From NCBI RefSeq assembly GCF_005796105.1, contig NZ_VAUO01000016.1:1-62874 (forward strand): a DNA stretch of 62,874 nucleotides, in the 5' to 3' direction. The position numbers were made by a program, and so were the translations under genes. The stretch comes from Pseudomonas mosselii. GTDB taxonomy: Bacteria > Pseudomonadota > Gammaproteobacteria > Pseudomonadales > Pseudomonadaceae. Shown here one piece after another: positions 34,159-41,735 of the stretch; position 1 is the first letter of the stretch, and each line of letters starts with the position of its first letter. The notes under the pieces are model-generated. The model did not search any database. It saw only the letters and a list, made by a program, of their open reading frames with translations, and was not told the origin of the DNA.

Positions 34159-35354
34159 GTCGGGTGAACCTCGCGATCATCGGTGGCGGGCTGGTCGGTG
34201 CCAGCCTGGCTCTCACGTTGCAAGCCGGTGCCAAGGCGCGCGGCTGGAAGATCCTGCTGATCGAGCCGTTCGCCCCCGGCGACAGCTTCCAGCCCAGCTA
34301 CGACGCGCGCTCCTCGGCGCTGTCCTATGGCACCCGGCAGATCTACGACCAGTTGGGCCTGTGGTCGACTATCGGTCGGCGTGCCGAGCCGATTCGCCAG
34401 ATCCATGTGTCCGACCGTGGCCGTTTCGGCGCGACGCGTCTGGACGCGCAGGAGGAGGGCGTGCCGGCGCTCGGCTACGTCGTGGAGAACGCCTGGCTTG
34501 GACAGTGCCTGTGGCAGGCGTTGGACAGCGAGGTCGTCACTTGGCGCTGCCCTGCCGAAGTCAAGGCGTTGCAGCCGATAGCCGGTGGCTATTGCGTGCA
34601 GTTGGACGATGACACGTCGCTCGAATGCGACCTGGCGATACTGGCCGACGGCGGGCGCTCCGGGTTGCGCGAGCAGTTGGGCATCCATGTGCGCAACACC
34701 CCCTACGATCAGAGCGCGCTGATCGCCAACATCACCCCAGGCGAGCCCCACCGCGGCCAGGCTTTCGAACGTTTCACCGAGCAGGGCCCGATGGCCTTGC
34801 TGCCATTGCCGGACAACCGTTGCGCATTGGTCTGGACGCGCCAGGGAATGGACGCCCGGCGTCTGGCCGAACTGGACGAGCGCAGCTTCCTGCGCGAGTT
34901 GCAGGAGGTATTCGGCTATCGGCTTGGCGGCTTGCGCCAGGTCGGTGCGCGGCACCTCTATCCGCTGGCACTGGTCGAGGCCCAGGAGCAGGTGCGCCCG
35001 CACCTAGTCGTGCTCGGTAATGCCGCCCATAGCCTGCACCCGATCGCCGGGCAGGGCTTCAACCTGTCGCTGCGCGATGTGCAGTCGCTCGCCGATGCAC
35101 TGTTGGCCGGTCCGCAACACCCAGGTGATCTGGCCACGCTGCAGCGCTATCATCAGCGCCAGCGCCTCGACCAGGCCTTGACCATCGGCTTCTCCGATCA
35201 GGTCACACGCCTGTTCGGCAGTAACCAGCCGTTGATGGCCGCTGGGCGCAACATCGGCCTGCTGGGGCTGGACCTGCTGCCACCGGCAAGAAGCTGGTTC
35301 GCCCGCCAGGCCATGGGCCTGGGTACTCGCCCTGATCCGCGAGGCCAGGCATGA
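34155..35354 (+). CDS. ubiH: 2-octaprenyl-6-methoxyphenol hydroxylase
   Basis: A 399-residue FAD monooxygenase of the UbiH/VisC family acting in ubiquinone ring hydroxylation. It has the dinucleotide fold IIGGGLVGASLALTLQ, the DG motif in LAILADGGRSGLR and the GD-type motif VLGNAAHSLHPIAGQGFNLSLRD. The gene overlaps pepP and the next gene by ATGA. Assignment as UbiH rather than UbiF follows its place after pepP, as in other gammaproteobacteria. Confidence 0.93.
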   Translation: MSRVNLAIIGGGLVGASLALTLQAGAKARGWKILLIEPFAPGDSFQPSYDARSSALSYGTRQIYDQLGLWSTIGRRAEPIRQIHVSDRGRFGATRLDAQEEGVPALGYVVENAWLGQCLWQALDSEVVTWRCPAEVKALQPIAGGYCVQLDDDTSLECDLAILADGGRSGLREQLGIHVRNTPYDQSALIANITPGEPHRGQAFERFTEQGPMALLPLPDNRCALVWTRQGMDARRLAELDERSFLRELQEVFGYRLGGLRQVGARHLYPLALVEAQEQVRPHLVVLGNAAHSLHPIAGQGFNLSLRDVQSLADALLAGPQHPGDLATLQRYHQRQRLDQALTIGFSDQVTRLFGSNQPLMAAGRNIGLLGLDLLPPARSWFARQAMGLGTRPDPRGQA

Positions 35355-35833
35355 GCCAGACGCGTAAACGGGTGCGGCGCGCGCGCATGCTGCGTTGGCT
35401 GCTGAACCTTTACCCGCCCTACCTCGGTGCCGGTATTCGCATCCTGTCGATCAGCCCTGACATGCGCAGCGTCAAGGTGCGCATGAAGCTGACGCGGTGG
35501 AATCGCAACTACGTCGGCACCCAGTTCGGCGGCAGCCTGTATTCGATGGTCGACCCGTTCTACATGCTGCTGCTGATCGAGCAGTTGGGGCGCGACTATA
35601 TCGTCTGGGACAAGGCTGCCAGCATCGATTTCATCTCTCCCGGCAAAGGCCCGGTGTACGCCGAGTTCCACGTCGATGATGCGCTGCTTGAGGACATCCG
35701 CCAGCAGACCGCCAGCGGCAAGAAGTACCTGCCACATCTGCAGGTAGAGATCCGCGACGCGGCCGGCGAGCTGGTGGCGCGGGTCGAGAAAACCCTATAT
35801 GTGCGGCTCAAGCCGCAAGCGAGGCAGGCGTAA
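35351..35833 (+). CDS. DUF4442 hot-dog-fold protein (putative thioesterase)
   Basis: A 160-residue protein with a hot-dog-type core (VRMKLTRWNRNYVGTQFGGSLYSMVDPFYMLLLIEQLG, then VWDKAASIDFISPGKGPVYAEFHVD). It is similar to tetrameric acyl-CoA thioesterases, but the substrate is unknown. Placed between two ubiquinone hydroxylase genes with 4-bp and 3-bp junctions, it is in their operon; a link to quinone or lipid metabolism is only contextual. Confidence 0.87.
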   Translation: MSQTRKRVRRARMLRWLLNLYPPYLGAGIRILSISPDMRSVKVRMKLTRWNRNYVGTQFGGSLYSMVDPFYMLLLIEQLGRDYIVWDKAASIDFISPGKGPVYAEFHVDDALLEDIRQQTASGKKYLPHLQVEIRDAAGELVARVEKTLYVRLKPQARQA

Positions 35834-35836
35834 GGC

Positions 35837-37060
35837 ATGGAAATGCGCGCAGATCTAGTGATTGTCGGTGCCGGTATGGTCGGCAGCGCCCTGGCCCTGG
35901 CCTTGCGTCACAGTGGCCTGGAGATTCTCCTGCTCGATGGCAGTGCGCTGTCGGTCAAACCGTTCGATGCGCAGGCGCCATTCGAGCCGCGCGTCAGTGC
36001 CCTGTCGGCGGCCAGCCAGCGTATCCTCGAGCGCCTGGGTGCGTGGGAAGGCATCGCCCGGCGACGGGTGTCGGCGTATTCGGACATGCACGTCTGGGAC
36101 GGCAGCGGCACAGGCCAGATCCACTTCTCGGCTGCCAGTGTGCATGCCCAGGTGCTGGGGCATATCGTTGAGAACCGGGTGGTGCAGGACGGCCTGCTGG
36201 AGCGTCTGCACGACAGCGACGTGGGCTTGCTACCCAACGCGCGCCTGGAGCAATTGCGCCGCTCGGGTGACGAGTGGCTGCTGACCCTTGCCGATGGCCG
36301 CCGCTTGCGCGCGCCGCTGGTGATCGCCGCCGATGGCGCCAATTCCGCCGTACGCCGCTTGGCCGGCTGCGAAACCCGCGAGTGGGATTACCTGCACCAC
36401 GCCATCGTGACCAGCGTGCGTTGCAGCCAGGCGCACCGCACCACGGCCTGGCAGCGCTTCACCGACGAAGGCCCGCTGGCGTTTCTGCCGTTGAACCGGG
36501 ACGGCCAGCAGGATTGGTGCTCGATTGTCTGGTCGACTACCCCCGAGCAGGCCGAGCAGGCCATGGCAATGGACGATGCCGCGTTCTGCCAGGCGCTCGA
36601 GCGCGCTTTCGAAGGGCGCCTGGGACAGGTGTTGGCGGCAGACCCTCGGCTCTGCGTACCGCTGCGCCAGCGCCACGCCAAGCGCTATGTCCAGGAAGGT
36701 CTGGCGCTCATCGGTGATGCGGCCCACACCATCCACCCGCTGGCGGGGCAGGGGGTGAACCTGGGCTTTCTTGACGCGGCGGTGTTGGCCGAAGAGCTGG
36801 TACGGGCCTGCGAGCGCGGCGAGCGTCTGGCCGATGTGAAGGTGCTCAGCCGTTTCGAGCGTCGGCGCATGCCACACAACCTGGCCTTGATGGCCGCCAT
36901 GGAGAGCTTCGAGCGCCTGTTCCAGGCCAACCCGCTGCCGTTGCGCTGGCTGCGCAACAGTGGCCTGAAGCTGGTGGAGCAAATGCCCGAGGCCAAGGCC
37001 TTGTTCGTGCGCCAGGCACTGGGGCTTTCCGGGGACCTGCCGGCGCTGGCCAGGGCTTGA
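35837..37060 (+). CDS. UbiH/UbiF-family hydroxylase (2-octaprenyl-3-methyl-6-methoxy-benzoquinol hydroxylase-like)
   Basis: A 407-residue FAD monooxygenase with IVGAGMVGSALALALR, RVSALSAASQRIL, VIAADGANSAVR and LIGDAAHTIHPLAGQGVNLGFLD. It is paralogous to the upstream UbiH. Family naming among UbiF, UbiM and UbiI is uncertain without a tree; position in the pepP-ubiH operon favours the VisC/UbiI or UbiF branch. It ends the operon. Confidence 0.9.
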   Translation: MEMRADLVIVGAGMVGSALALALRHSGLEILLLDGSALSVKPFDAQAPFEPRVSALSAASQRILERLGAWEGIARRRVSAYSDMHVWDGSGTGQIHFSAASVHAQVLGHIVENRVVQDGLLERLHDSDVGLLPNARLEQLRRSGDEWLLTLADGRRLRAPLVIAADGANSAVRRLAGCETREWDYLHHAIVTSVRCSQAHRTTAWQRFTDEGPLAFLPLNRDGQQDWCSIVWSTTPEQAEQAMAMDDAAFCQALERAFEGRLGQVLAADPRLCVPLRQRHAKRYVQEGLALIGDAAHTIHPLAGQGVNLGFLDAAVLAEELVRACERGERLADVKVLSRFERRRMPHNLALMAAMESFERLFQANPLPLRWLRNSGLKLVEQMPEAKALFVRQALGLSGDLPALARA

Positions 37061-37193
37061 GGCCAGGCGCGGGGCGCACCGCTGCGACGTGCCCCGCAAC
37101 ACCTTCTGCAACATCCGGTAACTGCTCCAGGGATGAGCGCAAAAATGGGATTCACTACCATTCGCACCTCTCATTTCAGCGAGGAGTGCCCCC

Positions 37194-38195
37194 ATGTTGC
37201 CCCGCAAGCCCCTACTGGCCGCTCTGGCCCTCACCCTGTTCGGTGGCACCGCCCAGGCAGCCGACGAAGTGGTGGTGTATTCCTCGCGTATCGACGAGCT
37301 GATCAAGCCGGTGTTCGACGCCTACACCGCCGAAACGGGTGTGAAGGTCAAGTTCATCACCGACAAGGAAGCGCCACTGATGCAGCGCATCAAGGCCGAA
37401 GGGCAGAACGGCGTGGCCGACCTGCTGCTGACCGTCGATGCCGGCAACCTCTGGCAGGCCGAGCAGATGGGCATCCTGCAGCCGATCAAGTCGAGCATCA
37501 TCGACCAGAACATCCCGCCGCAGTACCGCGCTTCGTCGCATGACTGGACCGGCCTGAGCCTGCGCGCGCGGACCATCGTCTACTCCACCGAGCGCGTCAA
37601 GCCCGCTGAACTGAGCACCTACGAAGCCCTGGCCGACAAGCAATGGGAAGGCCGCCTGTGCCTGCGCACGGCGAAGAAGGTGTACAACCAGTCGCTGACC
37701 GCCACCCTGATCGAGAACCACGGCGAGGCTGCCACCGAGAAGCTGGTCAAAGGCTGGATCAACAACCTGTCCACCGACGTGTTCTCCGATGACAACGCGG
37801 TGATCCAGGCGATTGCAGCCGGCCAGTGCGACGTCGGCATCGTCAACACCTACTACTACGGACGTCTGCACCAGCAGGATCCGAAGCTGCCGGTGAAGAT
37901 TTTCTGGCCCAACCAGGGCGACCGTGGTGTACACGTCAACCTTTCGGGTATAGGCCTGACCAAGCATGCACCGCACCCGCAGGCCGCCACCAAGCTGGTG
38001 GAATGGATGACCGGGGAGAAGGCGCAGAAGCTGTTTGCCGACATCAACCAGGAATTCCCGGCCAACCCGCAGGTCAAGCCATCGCAGGAGGTGGCGGCCT
38101 GGGGTAGCTTCAAGGCAGACAGCATCCCGGTGGAAGTGGCCGGCAAACGCCAGGCCGAAGCCATCAAGCTGATGGACCGGGCTGGCTGGAACTAA
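37194..38195 (+). CDS. Periplasmic ferric-iron binding protein of an ABC transporter (FbpA-type)
   Basis: A 333-residue protein with a signal peptide (residues 1-22, GGTAQA) and an FbpA/AfuA fold. It contains VVVYSSRIDELIKPVFDAYTAETG at the N-lobe, KFITDKEAPLMQRIKAEG, and NTYYYGRLHQQD supplying the iron-binding tyrosine pair. SD GAGGAG precedes the ATG. An AT-richer patch at 37139-37163 only loosely resembles a Fur site. The permease gene follows; no ATPase gene is present here. Confidence 0.92.
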   Translation: MLPRKPLLAALALTLFGGTAQAADEVVVYSSRIDELIKPVFDAYTAETGVKVKFITDKEAPLMQRIKAEGQNGVADLLLTVDAGNLWQAEQMGILQPIKSSIIDQNIPPQYRASSHDWTGLSLRARTIVYSTERVKPAELSTYEALADKQWEGRLCLRTAKKVYNQSLTATLIENHGEAATEKLVKGWINNLSTDVFSDDNAVIQAIAAGQCDVGIVNTYYYGRLHQQDPKLPVKIFWPNQGDRGVHVNLSGIGLTKHAPHPQAATKLVEWMTGEKAQKLFADINQEFPANPQVKPSQEVAAWGSFKADSIPVEVAGKRQAEAIKLMDRAGWN

Positions 38196-38227
38196 GCGCC
38201 AGGCTTTATCCTTGCGGGGCCTTCTGC

Positions 38228-38302
38228 GGCCCCTTCGCGGGCAAGTCCGCTCCCACCGGTTCTGCGAATACGGCCCTGGTGGGCGCAGGCATGCCCGCGA
38301 TG
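38228..38302. repeat. REP pair between iron binding protein and permease genes
   Basis: TTCGCGGGCAAGTCCGCTCC (38234) and GGGCGCAGGCATGCCCGCGA (38281) are REP-like units in opposite orientation, which could lower permease expression relative to the binding protein. Confidence 0.75.
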
Positions 38303-38331
38303 CGATTGTACCGCCACCGAGATCTTTGCCC

Positions 38332-39954
38332 TTGCCCCACACCCCTCAACGCCGCTGGTACGTCCCCGTCGGCCTCACTGTCATCCTGGTGCTGCTGCCG
38401 CTGAGCGTGCTGCTGCTGTCCTGGCAAACGGTCGACGGGCAGATCTGGGCGCACCTGCTCGATACCCAGATGGGCCGATTGCTGGGCAACACGCTGACGT
38501 TGGTGGTGGGCGTGGGTGTGGGGGTGAGCGTGCTGGGTGTGAGTCTGGCGTGGCTGACCAGCCTTTGCGAATTCCCCGGGCGGCGCTGGCTGGACTGGGC
38601 ACTCATGCTGCCGTTCGCCATCCCGGCGTATGTGCTGGCGTTCGTGTTCGTCGGCCTGCTGGACTTCGCCGGCCCCGTGCAGACCGCACTGCGCGAAGTG
38701 TTCGGGCCCATGCGCCTGCCTCGGGTGCGCTCCACCGGTGGCGTGATCACCGTGCTGGTGCTGGTGTTCTATCCCTATGTGTACCTCTTGGCGCGTACCG
38801 CCTTCCTGGCCCAGGGCAAGGGCCTGATGGAGGCTGCGCGGGTACTGGGGTTGTCGCCGCTGCAAGCGTTCTGGCGAGTGGCGCTGCCCATGGCGCGCCC
38901 TGCCATCGGCGCCGGTATCGCGCTGGCGTTGATGGAGACCCTGGCCGATTTCGGCGCGGTGGCGGTGTTCAATTTCGACACCTTCACCACCGCCATCTAC
39001 AAGACTTGGTACGGCTTCTTCAGCCTTTCCAGCGCGGCGCAGTTGGCCAGCCTGTTGCTGTTGGCGGTGATTCTAGTGCTGTACGGCGAGCGCCGTGCGC
39101 GCGGTGCCAGCCGTAGCGGCCACGAGCGGCCACGCGGGCAGGCGCTGTATCACCTGCATGGCCTCAAGGCCTGGGCGGCCAGCGGCTGGTGCCTGCTGGT
39201 ATTCGCGTGCGCGTTCGTGATCCCGCTGCTGCAACTGCTGGCGTGGTTCTGGCAACGCGGCCGGCACGACCTCGACGAGCGCTACGTGAGCCTTGTGCTG
39301 CACACACTCTACCTGGGTGCGATGGCCGCGCTGGTCACGGTATGCGTGGCCCTGCTGCTGGCTTTCGCCCGGCGTCAGGCGCCGACCCCTGCGGTTGCTG
39401 CCGGGGTCGGGCTGGCCAACCTGGGGTATGCCTTGCCAGGTTCGGTCCTGGCGGTAGCGATCATGTTGGCGTTCAGTTACTTGGACAACCAACTGGTGAT
39501 CCCGCTGTCGCTATGGCTCGGTGGCGCTGGCAAGCCATTGCTGCTGGGCAGCCTGTCGGCGCTGTTGCTGGCGTACCTGGTGCGCTTCATCGCCGTGGCC
39601 TATGGTCCGCTGGAAAGCAGTCTTGAGCGTATCCGCCCGTCGCTGCCGGAGGCGGCACGCAGCCTCGGGGTTTCGGGGCCAGGATTGTTTTTCAGGGTGT
39701 ATCTGCCGCTGCTGGTGCCCGGTGCCCTGAGCGCTGCGCTGTTGGTGTTCGTCGACGTGCTCAAGGAAATGCCGGCCACCCTGCTGATGCGCCCATTTGG
39801 CTGGGATACGCTGGCGGTGCGGGTGTTCGAGATGACCAGCGAGGGCGAGTGGTCGCGGGCCTCGCTGCCAGCACTGAGCCTGGTGCTGGTTGGCCTGTTG
39901 CCAGTTATTGGCCTGATCCGCCGTTCGGCCCATCGTCCGGGACAATCGCGCTAA
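38332..39954 (+). CDS. Ferric-iron ABC transporter permease (FbpB-type)
   Basis: A roughly 540-residue membrane protein of two fused permease halves. Both halves have the EAA loop: EAARVLGLSPLQAFWRVALPMARP and EAARSLGVSGPGLFFRVYLPLLVPG. Twelve or so hydrophobic helices are visible. The start is uncertain: no ATG is available, and TTG at 38332 (PHTPQRRWY) fits relatives best. The frame continues to 38212, but that stretch is REP sequence. It pairs with the FbpA-type protein; the ATPase must be encoded elsewhere. Confidence 0.88.
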   Translation: MPHTPQRRWYVPVGLTVILVLLPLSVLLLSWQTVDGQIWAHLLDTQMGRLLGNTLTLVVGVGVGVSVLGVSLAWLTSLCEFPGRRWLDWALMLPFAIPAYVLAFVFVGLLDFAGPVQTALREVFGPMRLPRVRSTGGVITVLVLVFYPYVYLLARTAFLAQGKGLMEAARVLGLSPLQAFWRVALPMARPAIGAGIALALMETLADFGAVAVFNFDTFTTAIYKTWYGFFSLSSAAQLASLLLLAVILVLYGERRARGASRSGHERPRGQALYHLHGLKAWAASGWCLLVFACAFVIPLLQLLAWFWQRGRHDLDERYVSLVLHTLYLGAMAALVTVCVALLLAFARRQAPTPAVAAGVGLANLGYALPGSVLAVAIMLAFSYLDNQLVIPLSLWLGGAGKPLLLGSLSALLLAYLVRFIAVAYGPLESSLERIRPSLPEAARSLGVSGPGLFFRVYLPLLVPGALSAALLVFVDVLKEMPATLLMRPFGWDTLAVRVFEMTSEGEWSRASLPALSLVLVGLLPVIGLIRRSAHRPGQSR

Positions 39955-40075
39955 GGGTGTCAGGCCGTGCCCTTGCGGCTACAATGCGCGGCATTCGCGC
40001 GGCGGCTCCTACAAGAACAGGTGGTGAATAAACACCGCCCACCCGCCGCCTCGCCACGCCCGGAAGGAGAAACCC

Positions 40076-41158
40076 ATGGGACAGCGTACGCCTCTGTATG
40101 ACTTTCACCTGGCGCTTGGCGCCAAGATGGTCGACTTCGGCGGTTGGGAAATGCCCCTGCATTATGGCTCGCAGGTCGAGGAGCACCATCAGGTGCGCAG
40201 TGATTGTGGGGTGTTCGATGTCTCCCACATGACGGTGATCGACATCGACGGCGCCGCCGCCACGCCCTGGTTGCAGCACGTATTGGCCAACGACGTGGCA
40301 CGCCTGGAGCGCCCCGGCATGGCACTCTATAGCCCTCTGCTCAAGCACGACGGCGGGGTCATCGACGACCTGCTCGCCTATCGCACCGAAGACGGCTACC
40401 GCCTGGTGGCCAACGCTGCTACCCGTGACAAGGTCATGGACTGGCTGCGTGCTCAGAGCGAGGGTTTCAAGGTCGGCGTGCACGCCCGGCCGGAGCTGGC
40501 GATTCTGGCGATCCAGGGCCCGCACGCCCGCGAAAAGGTCGCCGCGTTGCTCAGTGCGTCGCGCGCTGCCCTGATTCGTGAGCTGCGTCCGTTCGAGGGC
40601 GTCGCCGAAGCTGACTGGTTCATCGCGCGTACCGGCTATACCGGTGAAGACGGCCTGGAGATCATCCTGCCGGGTGATCAGGCGCCTGCGTTTTTCAACG
40701 ACCTGGTGGGCGCCGGCATCGCCCCGAGCGGCCTTGGCGCACGTGATACCTTGCGTCTTGAGGCCGGCATGAACCTCTATGGCCAGGACCTCGACGAAGC
40801 CCATACCCCGCTGACCTCCAACCTGGGCTGGAGTATCGCCTGGGAGCCCGCCGCCCGCGCGTTCATTGGCCGTACCGGCCTGCTGGCGGAAATCGAGCAG
40901 GGCGTTAAGGAAAAATTGGTCGGGCTGGTGCTCGAAGAGCGCGGTGTATTGCGCGCCCATCAGGTGGTGCGGGTATCCGGGATTGGCGAAGGGGAGATCA
41001 CCAGTGGTAGTTTCTCGCCTACGCTGAGCAAGTCCATTGCCCTGGCCAGGGTGCCCATGGCCACTGGCGAGCGTGCCGAGGTGGAGATTCGCGGCAAGTG
41101 GTACCCGGTACGGGTGGTCAAGCCCACCTTCGTGCGTCACGGCAAGATCCTGATCTGA
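40076..41158 (+). CDS. gcvT: Glycine cleavage system T protein (aminomethyltransferase)
   Basis: A 360-residue T protein that takes the aminomethyl group from the H protein and yields methylene-THF and ammonia. Sequence hallmarks are MGQRTPLYDFHLALGAKMVDFGGWEMPLHYGSQ, CGVFDVSHMTV, TGYTGEDGLEI and RDTLRLEAGMNLYG. GGAAGGAG lies 7 bases before the ATG. A TACAAT at 39979 may be a -10. No glycine riboswitch motif was recognised in the 121-bp leader. Confidence 0.97.
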   Translation: MGQRTPLYDFHLALGAKMVDFGGWEMPLHYGSQVEEHHQVRSDCGVFDVSHMTVIDIDGAAATPWLQHVLANDVARLERPGMALYSPLLKHDGGVIDDLLAYRTEDGYRLVANAATRDKVMDWLRAQSEGFKVGVHARPELAILAIQGPHAREKVAALLSASRAALIRELRPFEGVAEADWFIARTGYTGEDGLEIILPGDQAPAFFNDLVGAGIAPSGLGARDTLRLEAGMNLYGQDLDEAHTPLTSNLGWSIAWEPAARAFIGRTGLLAEIEQGVKEKLVGLVLEERGVLRAHQVVRVSGIGEGEITSGSFSPTLSKSIALARVPMATGERAEVEIRGKWYPVRVVKPTFVRHGKILI

Positions 41159-41205
41159 ACATTCAACGGCGGGCCGACCGCTGACCCAAACGAGGAAGAC
41201 AAGAT

Positions 41206-41589
41206 ATGAGCAAGATTCCCGCCGACCGGCGTTTCGCCGAGAGCCACGAGTGGGCCCGCCTGGAAGCCGACGGCAGCGTGACTGTGGGTATCAGCGATCA
41301 CGCCCAGCAGGCCCTGGGTGACGTGGTGTTCGTCGAGCTGGCCGAAGTCGGCAAGGTCTTCGCCGCTGGCGACGTTGCTGGCGTGGTCGAGTCGGTGAAG
41401 GCCGCATCGGACATCTATGCCCCGGTGAGTGGCGAAGTGATCGCCGTCAACGACGAACTGGCCGACAGCCCGGAACAGCTCAACGAAGACCCTTATACCT
41501 CGTGGATCTTCAAGCTCAAGCCAAGCGACAAGGCCGAGCTGGACAAGCTGCTCGACGCTGCCGGCTACAAGGCCGCTATCGGCGAATGA
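41206..41589 (+). CDS. gcvH: Glycine cleavage system H protein
   Basis: A 127-residue lipoyl carrier protein. The lipoylated lysine is K65 in VVESVKAASDIYAPVSGEV. N-terminal FAESHEWARLEADGSVTVGISDHAQQALGDVVFVELP-type sequence is intact. It shuttles the aminomethyl intermediate among P, T and L proteins. AGGAAG precedes the ATG; 47 bases separate it from gcvT. Confidence 0.97.
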   Translation: MSKIPADRRFAESHEWARLEADGSVTVGISDHAQQALGDVVFVELAEVGKVFAAGDVAGVVESVKAASDIYAPVSGEVIAVNDELADSPEQLNEDPYTSWIFKLKPSDKAELDKLLDAAGYKAAIGE

Positions 41590-41609
41590 TCGTTCGCCGA
41601 GCATGCCCC

Positions 41610-41640
41610 TCCTGCTAGGAGCGGGCTTGTTCGGCGATAG
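41610..41640. repeat. REP-like element between gcvH and gcvP
   Basis: CTAGGAGCGGGCTTGTTCGG is a truncated REP core in the 146-bp gap. Confidence 0.5.
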
Positions 41641-41689
41641 CGTGCGCTGCACAAGCGTAATAATCCCCGCACAATCGGCAATCCTTCCT

Positions 41690-41703
41690 AGACTTGTAAG
41701 TCT
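41690..41703. promoter_or_regulatory. 14-bp palindrome upstream of gcvP
   Basis: AGACTT-GT-AAGTCT, flanked by CCTAG on both sides, lies 33 bases before the gcvP ATG. It could be an operator or short hairpin controlling gcvP separately from gcvTH. Confidence 0.35.
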
Positions 41704-41735
41704 CCTAGAGAACTGGTCCAGGAAGAGATCTCGCC

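Noticed and set aside
37139..37163. Fur box upstream of the iron binding protein gene
   Set aside because: The ATGGGATTCACTACCATTC patch matches the Fur consensus too poorly to annotate, although iron control is biologically likely.
39955..40075. Glycine riboswitch before gcvT
   Set aside because: No recognisable glycine-aptamer core was seen in the short leader; only a weak -10 (TACAAT) and a good Shine-Dalgarno.
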